From Mycobacterium sp. 3519A (GTDB lineage: Bacteria > Actinomycetota > Actinomycetes > Mycobacteriales > Mycobacteriaceae): a stretch of 64,000 bases of DNA. Location of the stretch: contig NZ_OESG01000013.1 of the NCBI RefSeq assembly GCF_900240945.1, positions 1,714,888 to 1,778,887 on the forward strand. Direction: 5' to 3'. Position 1 is the stretch's first letter. Every line of letters begins with the position of its first letter. The notes beneath the pieces are model-generated. The model saw only the letters and a list, made by a program, of their open reading frames with translations. It searched no databases and was not told where the DNA came from. Below, in pieces: positions 39,343-48,282 of the stretch. The translations under genes were made by a program, and so were the position numbers.

Positions 39343-39684
39343 ATGAACACGCTGGACTTCGTCGATCAGACGTCGCTGCGCGACGACATTCCGGACTTCG
39401 GCCCCGGCGACACCGTCAACGTGCACGTCAAGGTCATCGAGGGCTCCAAGGAACGCATCCAGGTGTTCAAGGGTGTCGTTCTTCGCCGCCAGGGCGGCGG
39501 CGTCCGCGAGACCTTCACCGTGCGCAAGGAAAGCTACGGCGTCGGCGTCGAGCGCACCTTCCCCGTGCATTCGCCCAACATCGACCACATCGATGTCGTC
39601 ACCCGTGGTGACGTGCGCCGCGCCAAGCTGTACTACCTGCGCGAGCTGCGTGGCAAGAAGGCCAAGATCAAGGAGAAGCGCTGA
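39343..39684 (+). CDS. rplS: 50S ribosomal protein L19
   Basis: 113 aa, full length. [19 protein letters not shown] leads into the conserved [19 protein letters not shown] and [19 protein letters not shown]; the basic end is [12 protein letters not shown]. Lies at the 30S-50S interface. Followed at 74 nt by lepB. Confidence 0.98.
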   Translation: MNTLDFVDQTSLRDDIPDFGPGDTVNVHVKVIEGSKERIQVFKGVVLRRQGGGVRETFTVRKESYGVGVERTFPVHSPNIDHIDVVTRGDVRRAKLYYLRELRGKKAKIKEKR

Positions 39685-39758
39685 CTTCGCGCATCGGAGT
39701 CTGATCCTTGGAAAGCGACGAGCGCGGCGGTGAGCGCCGTGCTGGCTACCCTGATGCG

Positions 39759-40580
39759 GTGACCGACTCTACGGACCCTCAGGACTTGACTTCTGATCCT
39801 TCGCCCGAGACCGCCGAATCGGTCACCGACGAAACAACGGAAGAACCCAAGAAGCGCGGCGCGCTGCGCGAAGCGGCGATCCTGATCACCATCGCGGTGG
39901 TCCTCTACTACGTCATGCTGACGTTCGTCGCGCGGCCGTACCTGATTCCGTCCGAGTCGATGGAGCCCACGCTGCACGGCTGCACAGGCTGCACGGGCGA
40001 CCGGATCATGGTCGACAAGGTCACCTACCGGTTCAGCACGCCGGAGCCCGGCGATGTGATCGTGTTCAAGGGCCCGCCGAACTGGAACATCGGCTACAAG
40101 TCGATCCGCTCCAAGAACACCGCGGTGCGCTGGGTGCAGAACGCGTTGTCGTTCGTCGGTTTTGTGCCGCCCGACGAGAACGATCTCGTCAAACGGGTCA
40201 TCGCGGTGGGCGGGCAGACCGTGCAGTGCCGCGCCGACACCGGACTGACCGTCGACGGCAAGCGGCTCGACGAGCCGTACCTGGATCCGACGACGATGAT
40301 GGCCGACCCCAAGCTGTATCCGTGTCTGGGTCCCGAATTCGGCCCGGTGCACGTGCCGGAGGGCAGGCTGTGGGTGATGGGTGACAACCGCACGCACTCG
40401 GCCGATTCGCGTGCGCATTGCGGCAATACGCCCGAAGCCGCCCAACAGGGCCTCATCTGCACGGGCGACCCGATGCCGGGCACCGTGCCGGTGGACAATG
40501 TCATTGGAAAGGCACGGTTCATCGCCTGGCCACCGTCGCGGTGGGGTGGAGTCCATGCGGTGAACCCGCAGACTCAGTAG
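39759..40580 (+). CDS. lepB: Signal peptidase I
   Basis: 273 aa from GTG 39759 (290 if TTG 39708 is used; the later start matches the M. tuberculosis N-terminus). One membrane helix (LITIAVVLYYVMLTFVA) anchors an extracytoplasmic Ser/Lys protease: catalytic Ser67 in PSESMEPTL and Lys145 in DLVKRVIAVGG; box E is GDNRTHSADSR. Cleaves signal peptides of Sec and Tat substrates. Equivalent to Rv2903c. Confidence 0.96.
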   Translation: MTDSTDPQDLTSDPSPETAESVTDETTEEPKKRGALREAAILITIAVVLYYVMLTFVARPYLIPSESMEPTLHGCTGCTGDRIMVDKVTYRFSTPEPGDVIVFKGPPNWNIGYKSIRSKNTAVRWVQNALSFVGFVPPDENDLVKRVIAVGGQTVQCRADTGLTVDGKRLDEPYLDPTTMMADPKLYPCLGPEFGPVHVPEGRLWVMGDNRTHSADSRAHCGNTPEAAQQGLICTGDPMPGTVPVDNVIGKARFIAWPPSRWGGVHAVNPQTQ

Positions 40581-40601
40581 CTCACTAGGGGGAACCTGCT
40601 C

Positions 40602-41321
40602 TTGCCGGCGACATGGCCTCCGCGAACGGTGATCCGGAAGTCCTCGGGCCTGCGCACCCTGGAGTCCGCGCTGTACCGTGGCGGGCTCGGCCCGGTGGCG
40701 GGTGTCGACGAGGTCGGCCGCGGCGCATGCGCGGGCCCGCTGGTGGTCGCCGCGTGTGTGCTGGGACCCAACCGGTTGGAGAGCCTATCGGCGCTCGACG
40801 ACTCCAAGAAGCTCAACGAGAAGGAACGTGAGCGGCTTTTCCCGCTGATTAGCCGCTACGCGCTGGCGTATCACGTGGTGTTCATCCCGTCGGTCGAGGT
40901 CGACCGACGCGGAGTGCACGTCGCCAACATCGAGGGCATGCGCAGGGCGGTGGCGGGCCTGTCGGTGCGGCCCGGGTATGTGCTTTCCGACGGGTTCCGG
41001 GTACCCGGTCTGCCGATGCCGTCGCTGCCGGTGGTCGGTGGTGACGCGGCCGCGGCGTGCATCGCGGCGGCCAGCGTGTTGGCGAAGGTGAGCAGGGACC
41101 GGCTGATGGTGAAGATGGAATCAGAGCATCCCGGCTATGGATTCGCCGACCACAAGGGCTACAGCACCCCGGCCCACAGCGCCGCATTGGCCGAACTCGG
41201 ACCGTGCAGCGAACACCGCTATTCGTTCATCAACGTGCGGCGGCTGGTGGCGGTCGAAGGCGAGCTGGTACCGGACGATGCGCTCGACTGGGAACCCGAG
41301 CAGCAGAGCCAACTGGGGTAG
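40602..41321 (+). CDS. rnhB: Ribonuclease HII
   Basis: 239 aa, TTG start: the N-terminus [14 protein letters not shown] aligns with the known start in M. tuberculosis, and GGGGGA lies upstream. Acidic metal ligands: Asp-Glu in [14 protein letters not shown], Asp in [11 protein letters not shown], and [15 protein letters not shown]. Removes single ribonucleotides and RNA primers from DNA. It lies 21 nt after lepB. Rv2902c. Confidence 0.96.
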   Translation: MPATWPPRTVIRKSSGLRTLESALYRGGLGPVAGVDEVGRGACAGPLVVAACVLGPNRLESLSALDDSKKLNEKERERLFPLISRYALAYHVVFIPSVEVDRRGVHVANIEGMRRAVAGLSVRPGYVLSDGFRVPGLPMPSLPVVGGDAAAACIAAASVLAKVSRDRLMVKMESEHPGYGFADHKGYSTPAHSAALAELGPCSEHRYSFINVRRLVAVEGELVPDDALDWEPEQQSQLG

Positions 41322-41361
41322 GGGAGAATGGACTCGATCGATATGAAGGACAGCTGAGCAG

Positions 41362-41667
41362 ATGAGTGCCGAAGATCTCGAGAAATATGAAACCGAGATG
41401 GAGCTCTCGCTCTACCGCGAATACAAGGACATCGTCGGGCAGTTCAGCTACGTCGTTGAGACCGAGCGGCGGTTCTACCTGGCCAACAGCGTGGAGCTCG
41501 TGCCACGCAACTCCGACGGCGAGGTCTACTTCGAGCTCCGGCTGGCCGATGCCTGGGTGTGGGATATGTACCGGCCCGCCCGCTTCGTCAAGCAGGTGCG
41601 GGTGATCACGTTCAAGGACGTCAACATCGAAGAGGTCGAGAAGCCCGAACTGCGGCTGCCCGAATAG
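41362..41667 (+). CDS. DUF2469 family protein
   Basis: 101 aa actinobacterial protein of unknown function (Rv2901c). Very acidic N-terminus (MSAEDLEKYETEMELSLYRE), aromatic centre (FSYVVETERRFYLAN) and WVWDMYRPARFVKQV. It always follows rnhB in mycobacteria. Its TAG abuts the stop of the convergent DapB-like gene, with no intergenic base. This is the last gene of the syntenic block. Confidence 0.93.
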   Translation: MSAEDLEKYETEMELSLYREYKDIVGQFSYVVETERRFYLANSVELVPRNSDGEVYFELRLADAWVWDMYRPARFVKQVRVITFKDVNIEEVEKPELRLPE

Positions 41668-42762
41668 TCACCCGAATGCGCCGCTGGGGATGGTCAGCGG
41701 CAGGTCGACCGAGCTGAGCAGGCCGGGCCGGGCCGCCACCACGTACGGGATGGCGTTGACGACGCGCATCGCGGTCGCCACCATGGCGCCGGCCCCCGAC
41801 GTCATGCTCTCGATGCCCGCGCTCCTGCGGTCGCGCACGGTGGCCGTCATCGTGCAGTCGATGTCGGGTTGGCCGGTGATCACCACCCGGTAGCCGAGGG
41901 CGCCCGGCAGGGTGGGCCAGTCCGGGGCGACGTCGGGTGCGAGCCGGGTGACGTGTTCGATGACGATCGCCTCGCGTCCGTCGACCACGCCGATCGCCTG
42001 CATGCGCAGTGCACCGCAGGTGCCCGCTTCGACGGTGCCCATCGACACCTGAAGCGTCCGATCCGTCACCGCGCGGTCCAACGTCTCGCGCACCTGAAGC
42101 ACCTGCACGCCCAAGGCGTCTGCCACCATGCGGATCTGGCCCTGCCACTCGCCTGCGATGGCGCCGGGGAAGCCGATCCACGGCTGATAGTCGAGTGGGC
42201 GGCCGAATCCGAGTGCGTCGCTCATGATGTCGGGCACCCCGTAGTCGTCGTACAGGCCGATCTCGTACGCGTGGATCTTCTCGATCCGCGACGACTGGGT
42301 CGTCAGCACGAGTGGCAGGTAGTCGGCGGCGAATCCCGGTTCGATGCCCGACGCGTACAGCGACACCTGGCCGTCCGCGGCGGCCTGGGCGAGTTGGTCG
42401 CGCCATTCGGCGGGTTCGTAGGCGTGCGGATTCACCAACCGGGTGGTGCTGGTGGTGACCACGTTGATGCCTGCGCGCAACAGTTTGACGTAGTCGGGTA
42501 TCGCGAGCGCGTCGCGTTCGGGTCCGCTGGCCGCATACACCACGCAGTCGGGTCGCAGCGCGATCAGCGCATCGGCGTCGGTGGTGACCGCGAGACCGAT
42601 CGGCTCACCGTTGGCAAGCTCGCCTGCGTCCTTGCCGTTCTTTTCGGGGGAATGCACCCAGACGCCGACCAGATCGAGGTTCGGCCGTTGATGGATGGCG
42701 CGGATGGCGATCGATCCGATGCCGCCCGTGGCCCACACGACGACGCGATGGCGTTGCGCCAT
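41668..42762 (-). CDS. DapB-like NAD(P)-dependent oxidoreductase, paralogue 1
   Basis: 364 aa. An N-terminal Rossmann segment VVVWATGGIGSIAIRAI and PDCVVYAASGPERDA fit the DapB N-terminal/2,4-diaminopentanoate dehydrogenase-like group, a family of poorly known dehydrogenases common in mycobacterial catabolic clusters. ATG 42762 was chosen for GGAGGAG five nt upstream; an open frame extends further. Close paralogue of 43795-44865, with the LLM gene between them. Operator-like motif D lies in the divergent promoter. Confidence 0.85.
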   Translation of the reverse strand: MAQRHRVVVWATGGIGSIAIRAIHQRPNLDLVGVWVHSPEKNGKDAGELANGEPIGLAVTTDADALIALRPDCVVYAASGPERDALAIPDYVKLLRAGINVVTTSTTRLVNPHAYEPAEWRDQLAQAAADGQVSLYASGIEPGFAADYLPLVLTTQSSRIEKIHAYEIGLYDDYGVPDIMSDALGFGRPLDYQPWIGFPGAIAGEWQGQIRMVADALGVQVLQVRETLDRAVTDRTLQVSMGTVEAGTCGALRMQAIGVVDGREAIVIEHVTRLAPDVAPDWPTLPGALGYRVVITGQPDIDCTMTATVRDRRSAGIESMTSGAGAMVATAMRVVNAIPYVVAARPGLLSSVDLPLTIPSGAFG

Positions 42763-42805
42763 GGCTCCTCCTCCGAGCGCTGATAAAAGCAATCACTATT
42801 AAACC

Positions 42806-42825
42806 AGAACAAATTTTAGGTTAGA
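42806..42825. promoter_or_regulatory. Operator-like motif, site D
   Basis: AGAACAAATTTTAGGTTAGA agrees at 13 of 20 positions with site A (49253). It sits in the 73-nt divergent promoter between the DapB-like and LLM genes, over a possible -10 (TAGGTT) for the latter. The weakest of four related sites. Confidence 0.4.
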
Positions 42826-42835
42826 GTGCGCTTTG

Positions 42836-43798
42836 ATGTTCACGCTGCGTTTCGACATGCGGCTGTCCCAGACTGCCGCGACCGAGCTCTACGCCGCCGC
42901 CGTCGACATGTGTGCGTGGGCCGAGACGCGAGGCGCGGTGATCGCGGTGCTGTCAGAGCATCACGCGACCGAGGACGGGCACCTGCCCGCACCGCATCTG
43001 ATGGCTGCGGCTTTGGCGGCCCGCACAAGGCATCTGGCGATCCTGCTGGCCGCCGTGCCGATCACCTTCTGGGACCCGGTTCGACTCGCCGAGGAGATGG
43101 CCGTGCTGGACATCCTCAGCAACGGCCGCATCTCCTTCGCGTTCGGCATCGGCCACCGCCCCGAAGAGTACGAACACTTCGGCATCGAGATGCATCAGCG
43201 CGGCAAGCTCGCCGACGAATCCCTGGCACTGCTGCTGCGACTGCTGCGCGGCGACCCGGTCGACCACTGCGGCAGGCGAATTCACGTCGCGCCGGCACCA
43301 GTGACACCCGGCGGTCCCGCCATTCTGATCGCCGGAGGCAGCAGGGCGGCGGCGCGGCGGGCGGCGAGGTTCGGCCTCGGGTTCATCTCGCAGACGGATG
43401 CGCCGGGCCTTTCGGAGTACTACGAGTCGCAGTGCCGAACCTTCGGGAATGCGCCGGGGCCGGCCCAGTTCCCCGTCTCCGGCGCTCCCACAGTGGTTTT
43501 CGTCGCCGACGACGTGGACGCCGCGTGGCATGAGCTGGGCCCCTACCTTCTGCGTGACGCGGTGATGGCGGCGTCGTACCGGCCCGGCGACGACTCGGTG
43601 GCCAGCATCTCGCGTGCGGACAGCGTGTCGGCTCTGCGTGAGGCGCAGGGGCCGTACCGCATCTTCACCATCGACGAGGCGGCCGCCTACGTCCGCGGCG
43701 GCTGGCCGCTTCCGCTGCACCCGCTGTGCGGCGGTGTACCGCCCGAGGTGGCGTGGCCCTACCTCGAACGTGCGGTGATGGCGAGCGAGCGCGCGTGA
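42836..43798 (+). CDS. LLM-class (luciferase-like) F420/flavin oxidoreductase
   Basis: 320 aa TIM barrel; a TTG one codon earlier is in frame. Family segments: SEHHATEDGHLPAPHLMAAA, ILSNGRISFAFGIGHRPEEY and PAILIAGGSRAAARRAARFG. These enzymes use F420 or FMN to reduce or oxygenate organic substrates. Divergent from DapB-like paralogue 1, and overlapping paralogue 2 (GTGA), so coupled with it. Substrate unknown. Confidence 0.87.
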   Translation: MFTLRFDMRLSQTAATELYAAAVDMCAWAETRGAVIAVLSEHHATEDGHLPAPHLMAAALAARTRHLAILLAAVPITFWDPVRLAEEMAVLDILSNGRISFAFGIGHRPEEYEHFGIEMHQRGKLADESLALLLRLLRGDPVDHCGRRIHVAPAPVTPGGPAILIAGGSRAAARRAARFGLGFISQTDAPGLSEYYESQCRTFGNAPGPAQFPVSGAPTVVFVADDVDAAWHELGPYLLRDAVMAASYRPGDDSVASISRADSVSALREAQGPYRIFTIDEAAAYVRGGWPLPLHPLCGGVPPEVAWPYLERAVMASERA

Positions 43799-44865
43799 CG
43801 CCGCTGCGCACCGTGGTGTGGTCGACCGGTGGTGTCGGGTCGATCGCGGTGGACGCGATCCTGCGACGACCGGACCTCGACCTTGTCGGCGTCTGGGTGC
43901 ATTCTGCCGACAAAATCGGCAGGGACGCAGGCGAACTGATCGGTGCTGCGCCGGTCGGCGTTACGGCCACCAACGACGCCGACCAACTCATCGCCTCCAA
44001 ACCGGATTGCGTCGTGTATGCCGCCAGCGGACCGGAACGGGACGCCGCCGCAATACCCGACTACCTGAGGCTGCTGTCAGCCGGAATCAACGTGGTGTCA
44101 ACGAGTTCCACCAGCCTGGTGTACCCGCCCGCGTTCTACTCGCCGGCCTGGCGTGACCAGTTGGACGAGGCCGCGCAGGCGGGAAACGCATCGTTCTACG
44201 CATCGGGTGTGTTCCCTGGCTTCGGATCGGATCAGTTGGCGCTGCTGCTGACCACCCAGTCCAAGTCGATCCGAACGCTCAAGGTGACCGAGGTGGCGCT
44301 GAACGACCACTATCCGGTGGCGGACGTGATGCGCAACGGCATGGGTTTCGGTCATCCGCTCGACTTCGAGCCGATGCTGCAGACCCCGGGCTTCATCGAA
44401 ATGGCCTGGAGTGCACCGATCCATCTCATGGCCGCCGGGCTTTCAGTCCACGTCGACGAGGTGCGCGGGTCGCTGGACCGTCGTCTCACCGACAGGGACA
44501 TCGAGGTGGCCTTCGGGACGATCGAAGCTGGGACGTGCGGTGCGGTGTGCACGCGCGCGGCTGGTGTGGTCAACGGCCGTGAGGCGATCGTCGTCGAACA
44601 CATCATCAGGATGGCCCGCGACGTCGCACCCGACTGGCTGTCCTCGGAGTTCGATGCCACGTACCGGGTCGACATCGAGGGGGATCCCGACATTCACTGC
44701 TCGATGAACCTCGGCGAGGCCGAGGGCCACGGGGCGGGCCGTGCTGCGATGGCCGCCACCGCGATGCGCGTCGTCAACGCGATCCCCTACGTGGTCGAGG
44801 CACCCGCGGGGCTGCTCAGCAGCCTCGACATGCCGAACACGTTGCCCCGCTACGCATTCGACTGA
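43795..44865 (+). CDS. DapB-like NAD(P)-dependent oxidoreductase, paralogue 2
   Basis: 356 aa. Shares with paralogue 1 the strings LDLVGVWVHS, PDCVVYAASGPERDA, IPDY, GINVV, WRDQL, LLTTQS and ATAMRVVNAIPYVV, over its whole length. Rossmann motif VVWSTGGVGSIAV. GTG start overlaps the LLM stop by 4 nt. Having the two paralogues on either side of one LLM gene suggests consecutive or stereochemically different steps. Reaction not known. Confidence 0.86.
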   Translation: MTPLRTVVWSTGGVGSIAVDAILRRPDLDLVGVWVHSADKIGRDAGELIGAAPVGVTATNDADQLIASKPDCVVYAASGPERDAAAIPDYLRLLSAGINVVSTSSTSLVYPPAFYSPAWRDQLDEAAQAGNASFYASGVFPGFGSDQLALLLTTQSKSIRTLKVTEVALNDHYPVADVMRNGMGFGHPLDFEPMLQTPGFIEMAWSAPIHLMAAGLSVHVDEVRGSLDRRLTDRDIEVAFGTIEAGTCGAVCTRAAGVVNGREAIVVEHIIRMARDVAPDWLSSEFDATYRVDIEGDPDIHCSMNLGEAEGHGAGRAAMAATAMRVVNAIPYVVEAPAGLLSSLDMPNTLPRYAFD

Positions 44866-44879
44866 GCCAGGAGGAGCGA

Positions 44880-44963
44880 ATGTATTCGATCAGGTTCGCG
44901 TGGCCGTATCGGAAACGCGTCGGTGCGGTCGTCCTTCCCGCAGCCGCGACGAAAGGGAACTGA
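44880..44963 (+). CDS. Putative 27-aa small protein before the P450 gene
   Basis: ATG with a near-ideal ribosome site (CCAGGAGGAG, 4-5 nt upstream), reading MYSIRFAWPYRKRVGAVVLP then AAATKGN and TGA at 44961-44963, one nt before the P450 GTG. It is basic and has no membrane helix. The strong ribosome site could serve this peptide or couple translation into the P450 gene, whose own site is weaker (GGGA). No homologue is known to me. Confidence 0.4.
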   Translation: MYSIRFAWPYRKRVGAVVLPAAATKGN

Positions 44964-44964
44964 T

Positions 44965-46161
44965 GTGACGGATACCAACGCGGTCGAGGTATATTACGAC
45001 CCTTTCGATTTCGACATCGACGACAACCCGCATCCGACGTGGAAGCGGATGCGCGACGAAGCCCCGCTGTATCACAACGAGAAGTTCAACTTCTATGCCA
45101 TGAGCCGCTATGAGGACGTTGCCCGCGAACTTCCGAACTTCCATACCTACCGCTCGGGCCGCGGCACCACCATCGACGTGATCATGAGCGGCATCGAGGT
45201 GCCGCCGGGGGTGATCCTGTTCGAGGACCCGCCGTTGCATGACCTGCACAGGCGTCTGCTCTCGAGGGTTTTCACACCGCGCCGGATGGAGGCGATCGAA
45301 CCGCTGGTGCGCCAGTACTGCGTCCGTGCGCTGGACCCGCTGATCGGTTCGGGCCGATTTGATTTCATCGAGGATCTCGGTGCGCAGATCCCGATGCGCA
45401 CCATCGGTTATCTGCTCGGCATTCCCGAGAGCGATCAGGAGCAGATTCGGGACTCAACCGGTCGGGCGCTCGGGCTGAAGGACGGAACGTTTCGGACGGT
45501 CGCCGCGGAGGCGTTCGAGAACAGCTATCAACTGTTCGCCGAGTACATCGACTGGCGTGCCGACCACCCGTCGGACGACCTGATGACGCAATTGCTGAAC
45601 GCCGAGATCGAAGACGACGGCACACTTCGGCCGTTGACCCGCACCGAGGTGCTCACCTACACCAGCATGATCGCCGGCGCGGGCAACGAGACGACCACGC
45701 GGCTGATCGGCTTCATCGGCCAACTGCTGGCCGAACACCCCGACCAACGCCGCCAACTGATCGACGACTTCGCGTTGATACCCCGGGCCATCGAGGAGGT
45801 GCTGCGCTACGAGGCGCCCTCGCCTGTGCAGGCCCGCTACGTCGCCCACGACACGCAATGCCGCGGCGAAACCATCCCAGAAGGCTCGGTCATGTTGTTG
45901 CTCAACGGATCTGCCAACCGGGACGAGCGACACTTCCCGGACGCCGACCGCTTCGACATCCACCGCGTCGGTGCGCACCTGTCGTTCGGGCAGGGCCTGC
46001 ACTTCTGCCTGGGATCGGCGCTGGCACGGATGCAGGCGCGGGTGGCGACGGAGGAGATCCTCACCCGCTGGCCGGAATGGCAGGTCGACTACGACAACGC
46101 GGCGATGGCGCACACGTCGAGTGTGCGTGGCTGGGGAAAGCTACCCGTCACGATCGGATAG
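44965..46161 (+). CDS. Cytochrome P450 (island copy 1)
   Basis: 398 aa soluble bacterial P450. I-helix oxygen-binding motif AGAGNETTTR, K-helix ExxR in EEVLRYEAP, and haem loop SFGQGLHFCLGSA with Cys348 as ligand are all standard. Hydroxylates hydrophobic substrates with ferredoxin and reductase supplied elsewhere; no ferredoxin gene is in the window. GTG 44965 follows the small reading frame by one nt. The stop abuts that of the tandem TetR gene. Confidence 0.95.
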   Translation: MTDTNAVEVYYDPFDFDIDDNPHPTWKRMRDEAPLYHNEKFNFYAMSRYEDVARELPNFHTYRSGRGTTIDVIMSGIEVPPGVILFEDPPLHDLHRRLLSRVFTPRRMEAIEPLVRQYCVRALDPLIGSGRFDFIEDLGAQIPMRTIGYLLGIPESDQEQIRDSTGRALGLKDGTFRTVAAEAFENSYQLFAEYIDWRADHPSDDLMTQLLNAEIEDDGTLRPLTRTEVLTYTSMIAGAGNETTTRLIGFIGQLLAEHPDQRRQLIDDFALIPRAIEEVLRYEAPSPVQARYVAHDTQCRGETIPEGSVMLLLNGSANRDERHFPDADRFDIHRVGAHLSFGQGLHFCLGSALARMQARVATEEILTRWPEWQVDYDNAAMAHTSSVRGWGKLPVTIG

Positions 46162-47445
46162 TCATCTGCCGCGGTCGACAACGCCACGCAGAGAGGTGTC
46201 GCGGACGTGAATCAACGACGCCCGCGTGCCGAGTTCGTGCAGGATGTTTTCCGGGATCCATCCGACGCCGATGACCGACCGCGACAGCATTTCGTTCGAC
46301 GGGCTGTCGATGGTGATCTCACCCGCTTTGATGCCCTGAGCCAGCAGGGATTTCATCTGCTTGACCCGTTTGGAGAACAGCCAGCCGATGTTCGGGGTGT
46401 TCGGCGGCGACTGCCGCATCCACGCCAGCTGGATACGGAATTCGTCACCGAATCGAGCCAACACGTTGGTGTTCACCCAGGACAGCGCGTCCAACTTCTC
46501 GATCGCCGATGAATCGGAGCGCAACACATTCGTCCAGCCAAGTGCCACCTTCTCGCCGAAGGACTGCATGATCGAGGCGAGCAGTTCCTCCTTCGAACCG
46601 ATGAGTCGGTAGACGGTGCCGGTGCCCAACCCCGCCGCGGCGGCGATGTCGCGAATCGTCGTGACCTCGTAGCCCTTACGACCGAACTCCGCGCGAGCCA
46701 CCGCGCGGATGTGCGCGCCCTTGTCGTCGGCGTCGTCGTCGGTGTCGTGCCAGGACTGCACCACTTCGTCGGCGGCCACGAACGCCTTCGAGGAGTCGAG
46801 TTGTTCGTCGGTCGGTGGGACGGTGGCCAGGCCCTCCAGCAGGATTCGGCACAGCAGCGCGGCGGCCTTCGGCGCGCTGGCGTTGTAGCGGATCACGTCG
46901 AGGCCGACCTGCAGCATGGTCTGGACGATTCGATCCGCCAGCACCGGCAGTTCGACGTCGGGCCGCAGATAGCCGCTCCACCTGGCGGCGCGCAGCGTCT
47001 GCACCATCGCCTGTAACACGGCGGTGGGCCGTTGCTGGGCGAGTGCCGTCAGTTCCGGGTTGGATCGGGGGCCTTCGTAGAAGGTCATCTGCATGGCGGC
47101 GCCGTGTGTCACCGCGCACTGAGCGATCGCCGAACCGAGGTCGACGATGCGGTCGAAGGCGGACAGCGAGGTCGGGTCGTCCAACCTGCTCTGCGCCTGC
47201 TCGGCGATCCGGTCGAGGTCGGCGTGGTAGCGCCGGAGCAACTCGACGAGGATGGCCTCCTTGGATTCGAAGTGGTGATAGAGGCTGCCCGGCAGGATGC
47301 CTGCCGCGTCCGCGATCTCCTGCAGTGACGTGCGCAGCCCGGAACTGGCGATCAACGAGGCTGCGGTTTGGAGGATTTCGGTGCGCCGGGTGCCGTCATC
47401 GTACGAGTGCCCGGCGTGGGCCGCGAGGTCAGCTTTCGGCGTCAT
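46162..47445 (-). CDS. Fused double-TetR transcriptional regulator
   Basis: 427 aa, twice the usual TetR length. The first DNA-binding domain is at about residues 20-70 (TSLQEIADAAGILPGSLYHH), and the second at about 245-292 (TTIRDIAAAAGLGTGTVYRL), each followed by its own ligand-type helical domain. ATG 47445 begins just before the first helix; the open frame upstream has no support. Site C lies 59 nt upstream, so autoregulation is likely. One chain with two HTHs may act as an internal dimer. Central in the island, and best candidate for its controller. Confidence 0.9.
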   Translation of the reverse strand: MTPKADLAAHAGHSYDDGTRRTEILQTAASLIASSGLRTSLQEIADAAGILPGSLYHHFESKEAILVELLRRYHADLDRIAEQAQSRLDDPTSLSAFDRIVDLGSAIAQCAVTHGAAMQMTFYEGPRSNPELTALAQQRPTAVLQAMVQTLRAARWSGYLRPDVELPVLADRIVQTMLQVGLDVIRYNASAPKAAALLCRILLEGLATVPPTDEQLDSSKAFVAADEVVQSWHDTDDDADDKGAHIRAVARAEFGRKGYEVTTIRDIAAAAGLGTGTVYRLIGSKEELLASIMQSFGEKVALGWTNVLRSDSSAIEKLDALSWVNTNVLARFGDEFRIQLAWMRQSPPNTPNIGWLFSKRVKQMKSLLAQGIKAGEITIDSPSNEMLSRSVIGVGWIPENILHELGTRASLIHVRDTSLRGVVDRGR

Positions 47446-47503
47446 GCGACGGCGCCCCACAGCACCCTCAAGCCCCGGCTCCCGTCCATCGGTTTGGTCG
47501 AAC

Positions 47504-47523
47504 CGACCCAATGTTTGGTTAAA
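47504..47523. promoter_or_regulatory. Operator-like motif, site C, at the double-TetR promoter
   Basis: CGACCCAATGTTTGGTTAAA matches the reverse complement of site B at 15 of 20 positions, including the whole ATGTTTGGTT core. A second TTTGGTC lies 20 nt away (47493). The rest of the 189-nt gap to the nitroreductase shows no gene. Confidence 0.55.
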
Positions 47524-47634
47524 CGCTACCAGAACGGGCCATGCTGGCAGCCCCTCCGAGTTGCCGTATGCGCCGGTAGATGGCCTGCGCACGCGAGTCA
47601 TGGACCGACGGCCGCCCGTTCTGCCATACGTCGT

Positions 47635-48282
47635 TCACGGCGTGCCGCCTTCCCAGGTGTCGAAGGCGACGACTTCCTCGATGGGCCGACGGGCGGCGGG
47701 TGTGAAAGTCACGCCGGGCCGCAACCGGCCTACGGGAAGTAGACAGCCTTGAACGTACGTCTCGGGGATGTGGAGCATGTCTCGGACGGTCTTCTCGTGC
47801 GTCAGGTGCAGTGTCGTCACACAGGTTCCGTATCCGCGGGAGTGGAGGGCCAGCGCGAAGTTCCACACCGCCGGGAATATCGATCCGTACACCGTGGCCT
47901 GGAAAAACGACTCGTCACCGTCGACACGTGGCAGATAGGGCTCGTAGCAGGGGATCACCAGCACAGGCACGTTCGCCATGTTTTCCACCAGCCATTCGGT
48001 GGACGACATGATTTTGGCGCCGGGCATATCCGGGGGGATCTGGTCGGCGATCAGGGAGCCGCCAACCCGCTGCAGGTAGGCGTCGCGGTAGAGCGCAGCG
48101 AGTTCTGCGCGACGCGACTCATCGGTGATTACCAGCCACCGCCAGCTCTGTTGGTTGGAACCGTTGGCCGCCTGCATCCCGATCCGCAGGCACTCCATGA
48201 GGTCCCCGCGGTCCACCGCGGCGTCAAGGTCGAGGCTCTTGCGTGCCGACCGTGTCGAGGTCAGGAGTTGGTCGATGTTCAC
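47635..48282 (-). CDS. Nitroreductase-family FMN oxidoreductase
   Basis: 215 aa. N-terminal STRSARKSLD and GMQAANGSNQQSWRWLVITD carry the FMN phosphate contacts of the nitroreductase fold; the C-terminal part has LLPVGRLRPG. Reduces enones, quinones or nitro groups with NAD(P)H. GTG start overlaps the stop of the SDR gene upstream (GTGA). Operon with that SDR, under site A. Substrate unknown. Confidence 0.88.
   Translation of the reverse strand: MNIDQLLTSTRSARKSLDLDAAVDRGDLMECLRIGMQAANGSNQQSWRWLVITDESRRAELAALYRDAYLQRVGGSLIADQIPPDMPGAKIMSSTEWLVENMANVPVLVIPCYEPYLPRVDGDESFFQATVYGSIFPAVWNFALALHSRGYGTCVTTLHLTHEKTVRDMLHIPETYVQGCLLPVGRLRPGVTFTPAARRPIEEVVAFDTWEGGTP

Noticed and set aside
42805..42818. 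KstR-like box (CAGAACAAATTTTA) in the DapB-like/LLM promoter
   Set aside because: It departs from the KstR palindrome in the essential GTT half. The same bases fit the island motif (sites A-C) better.
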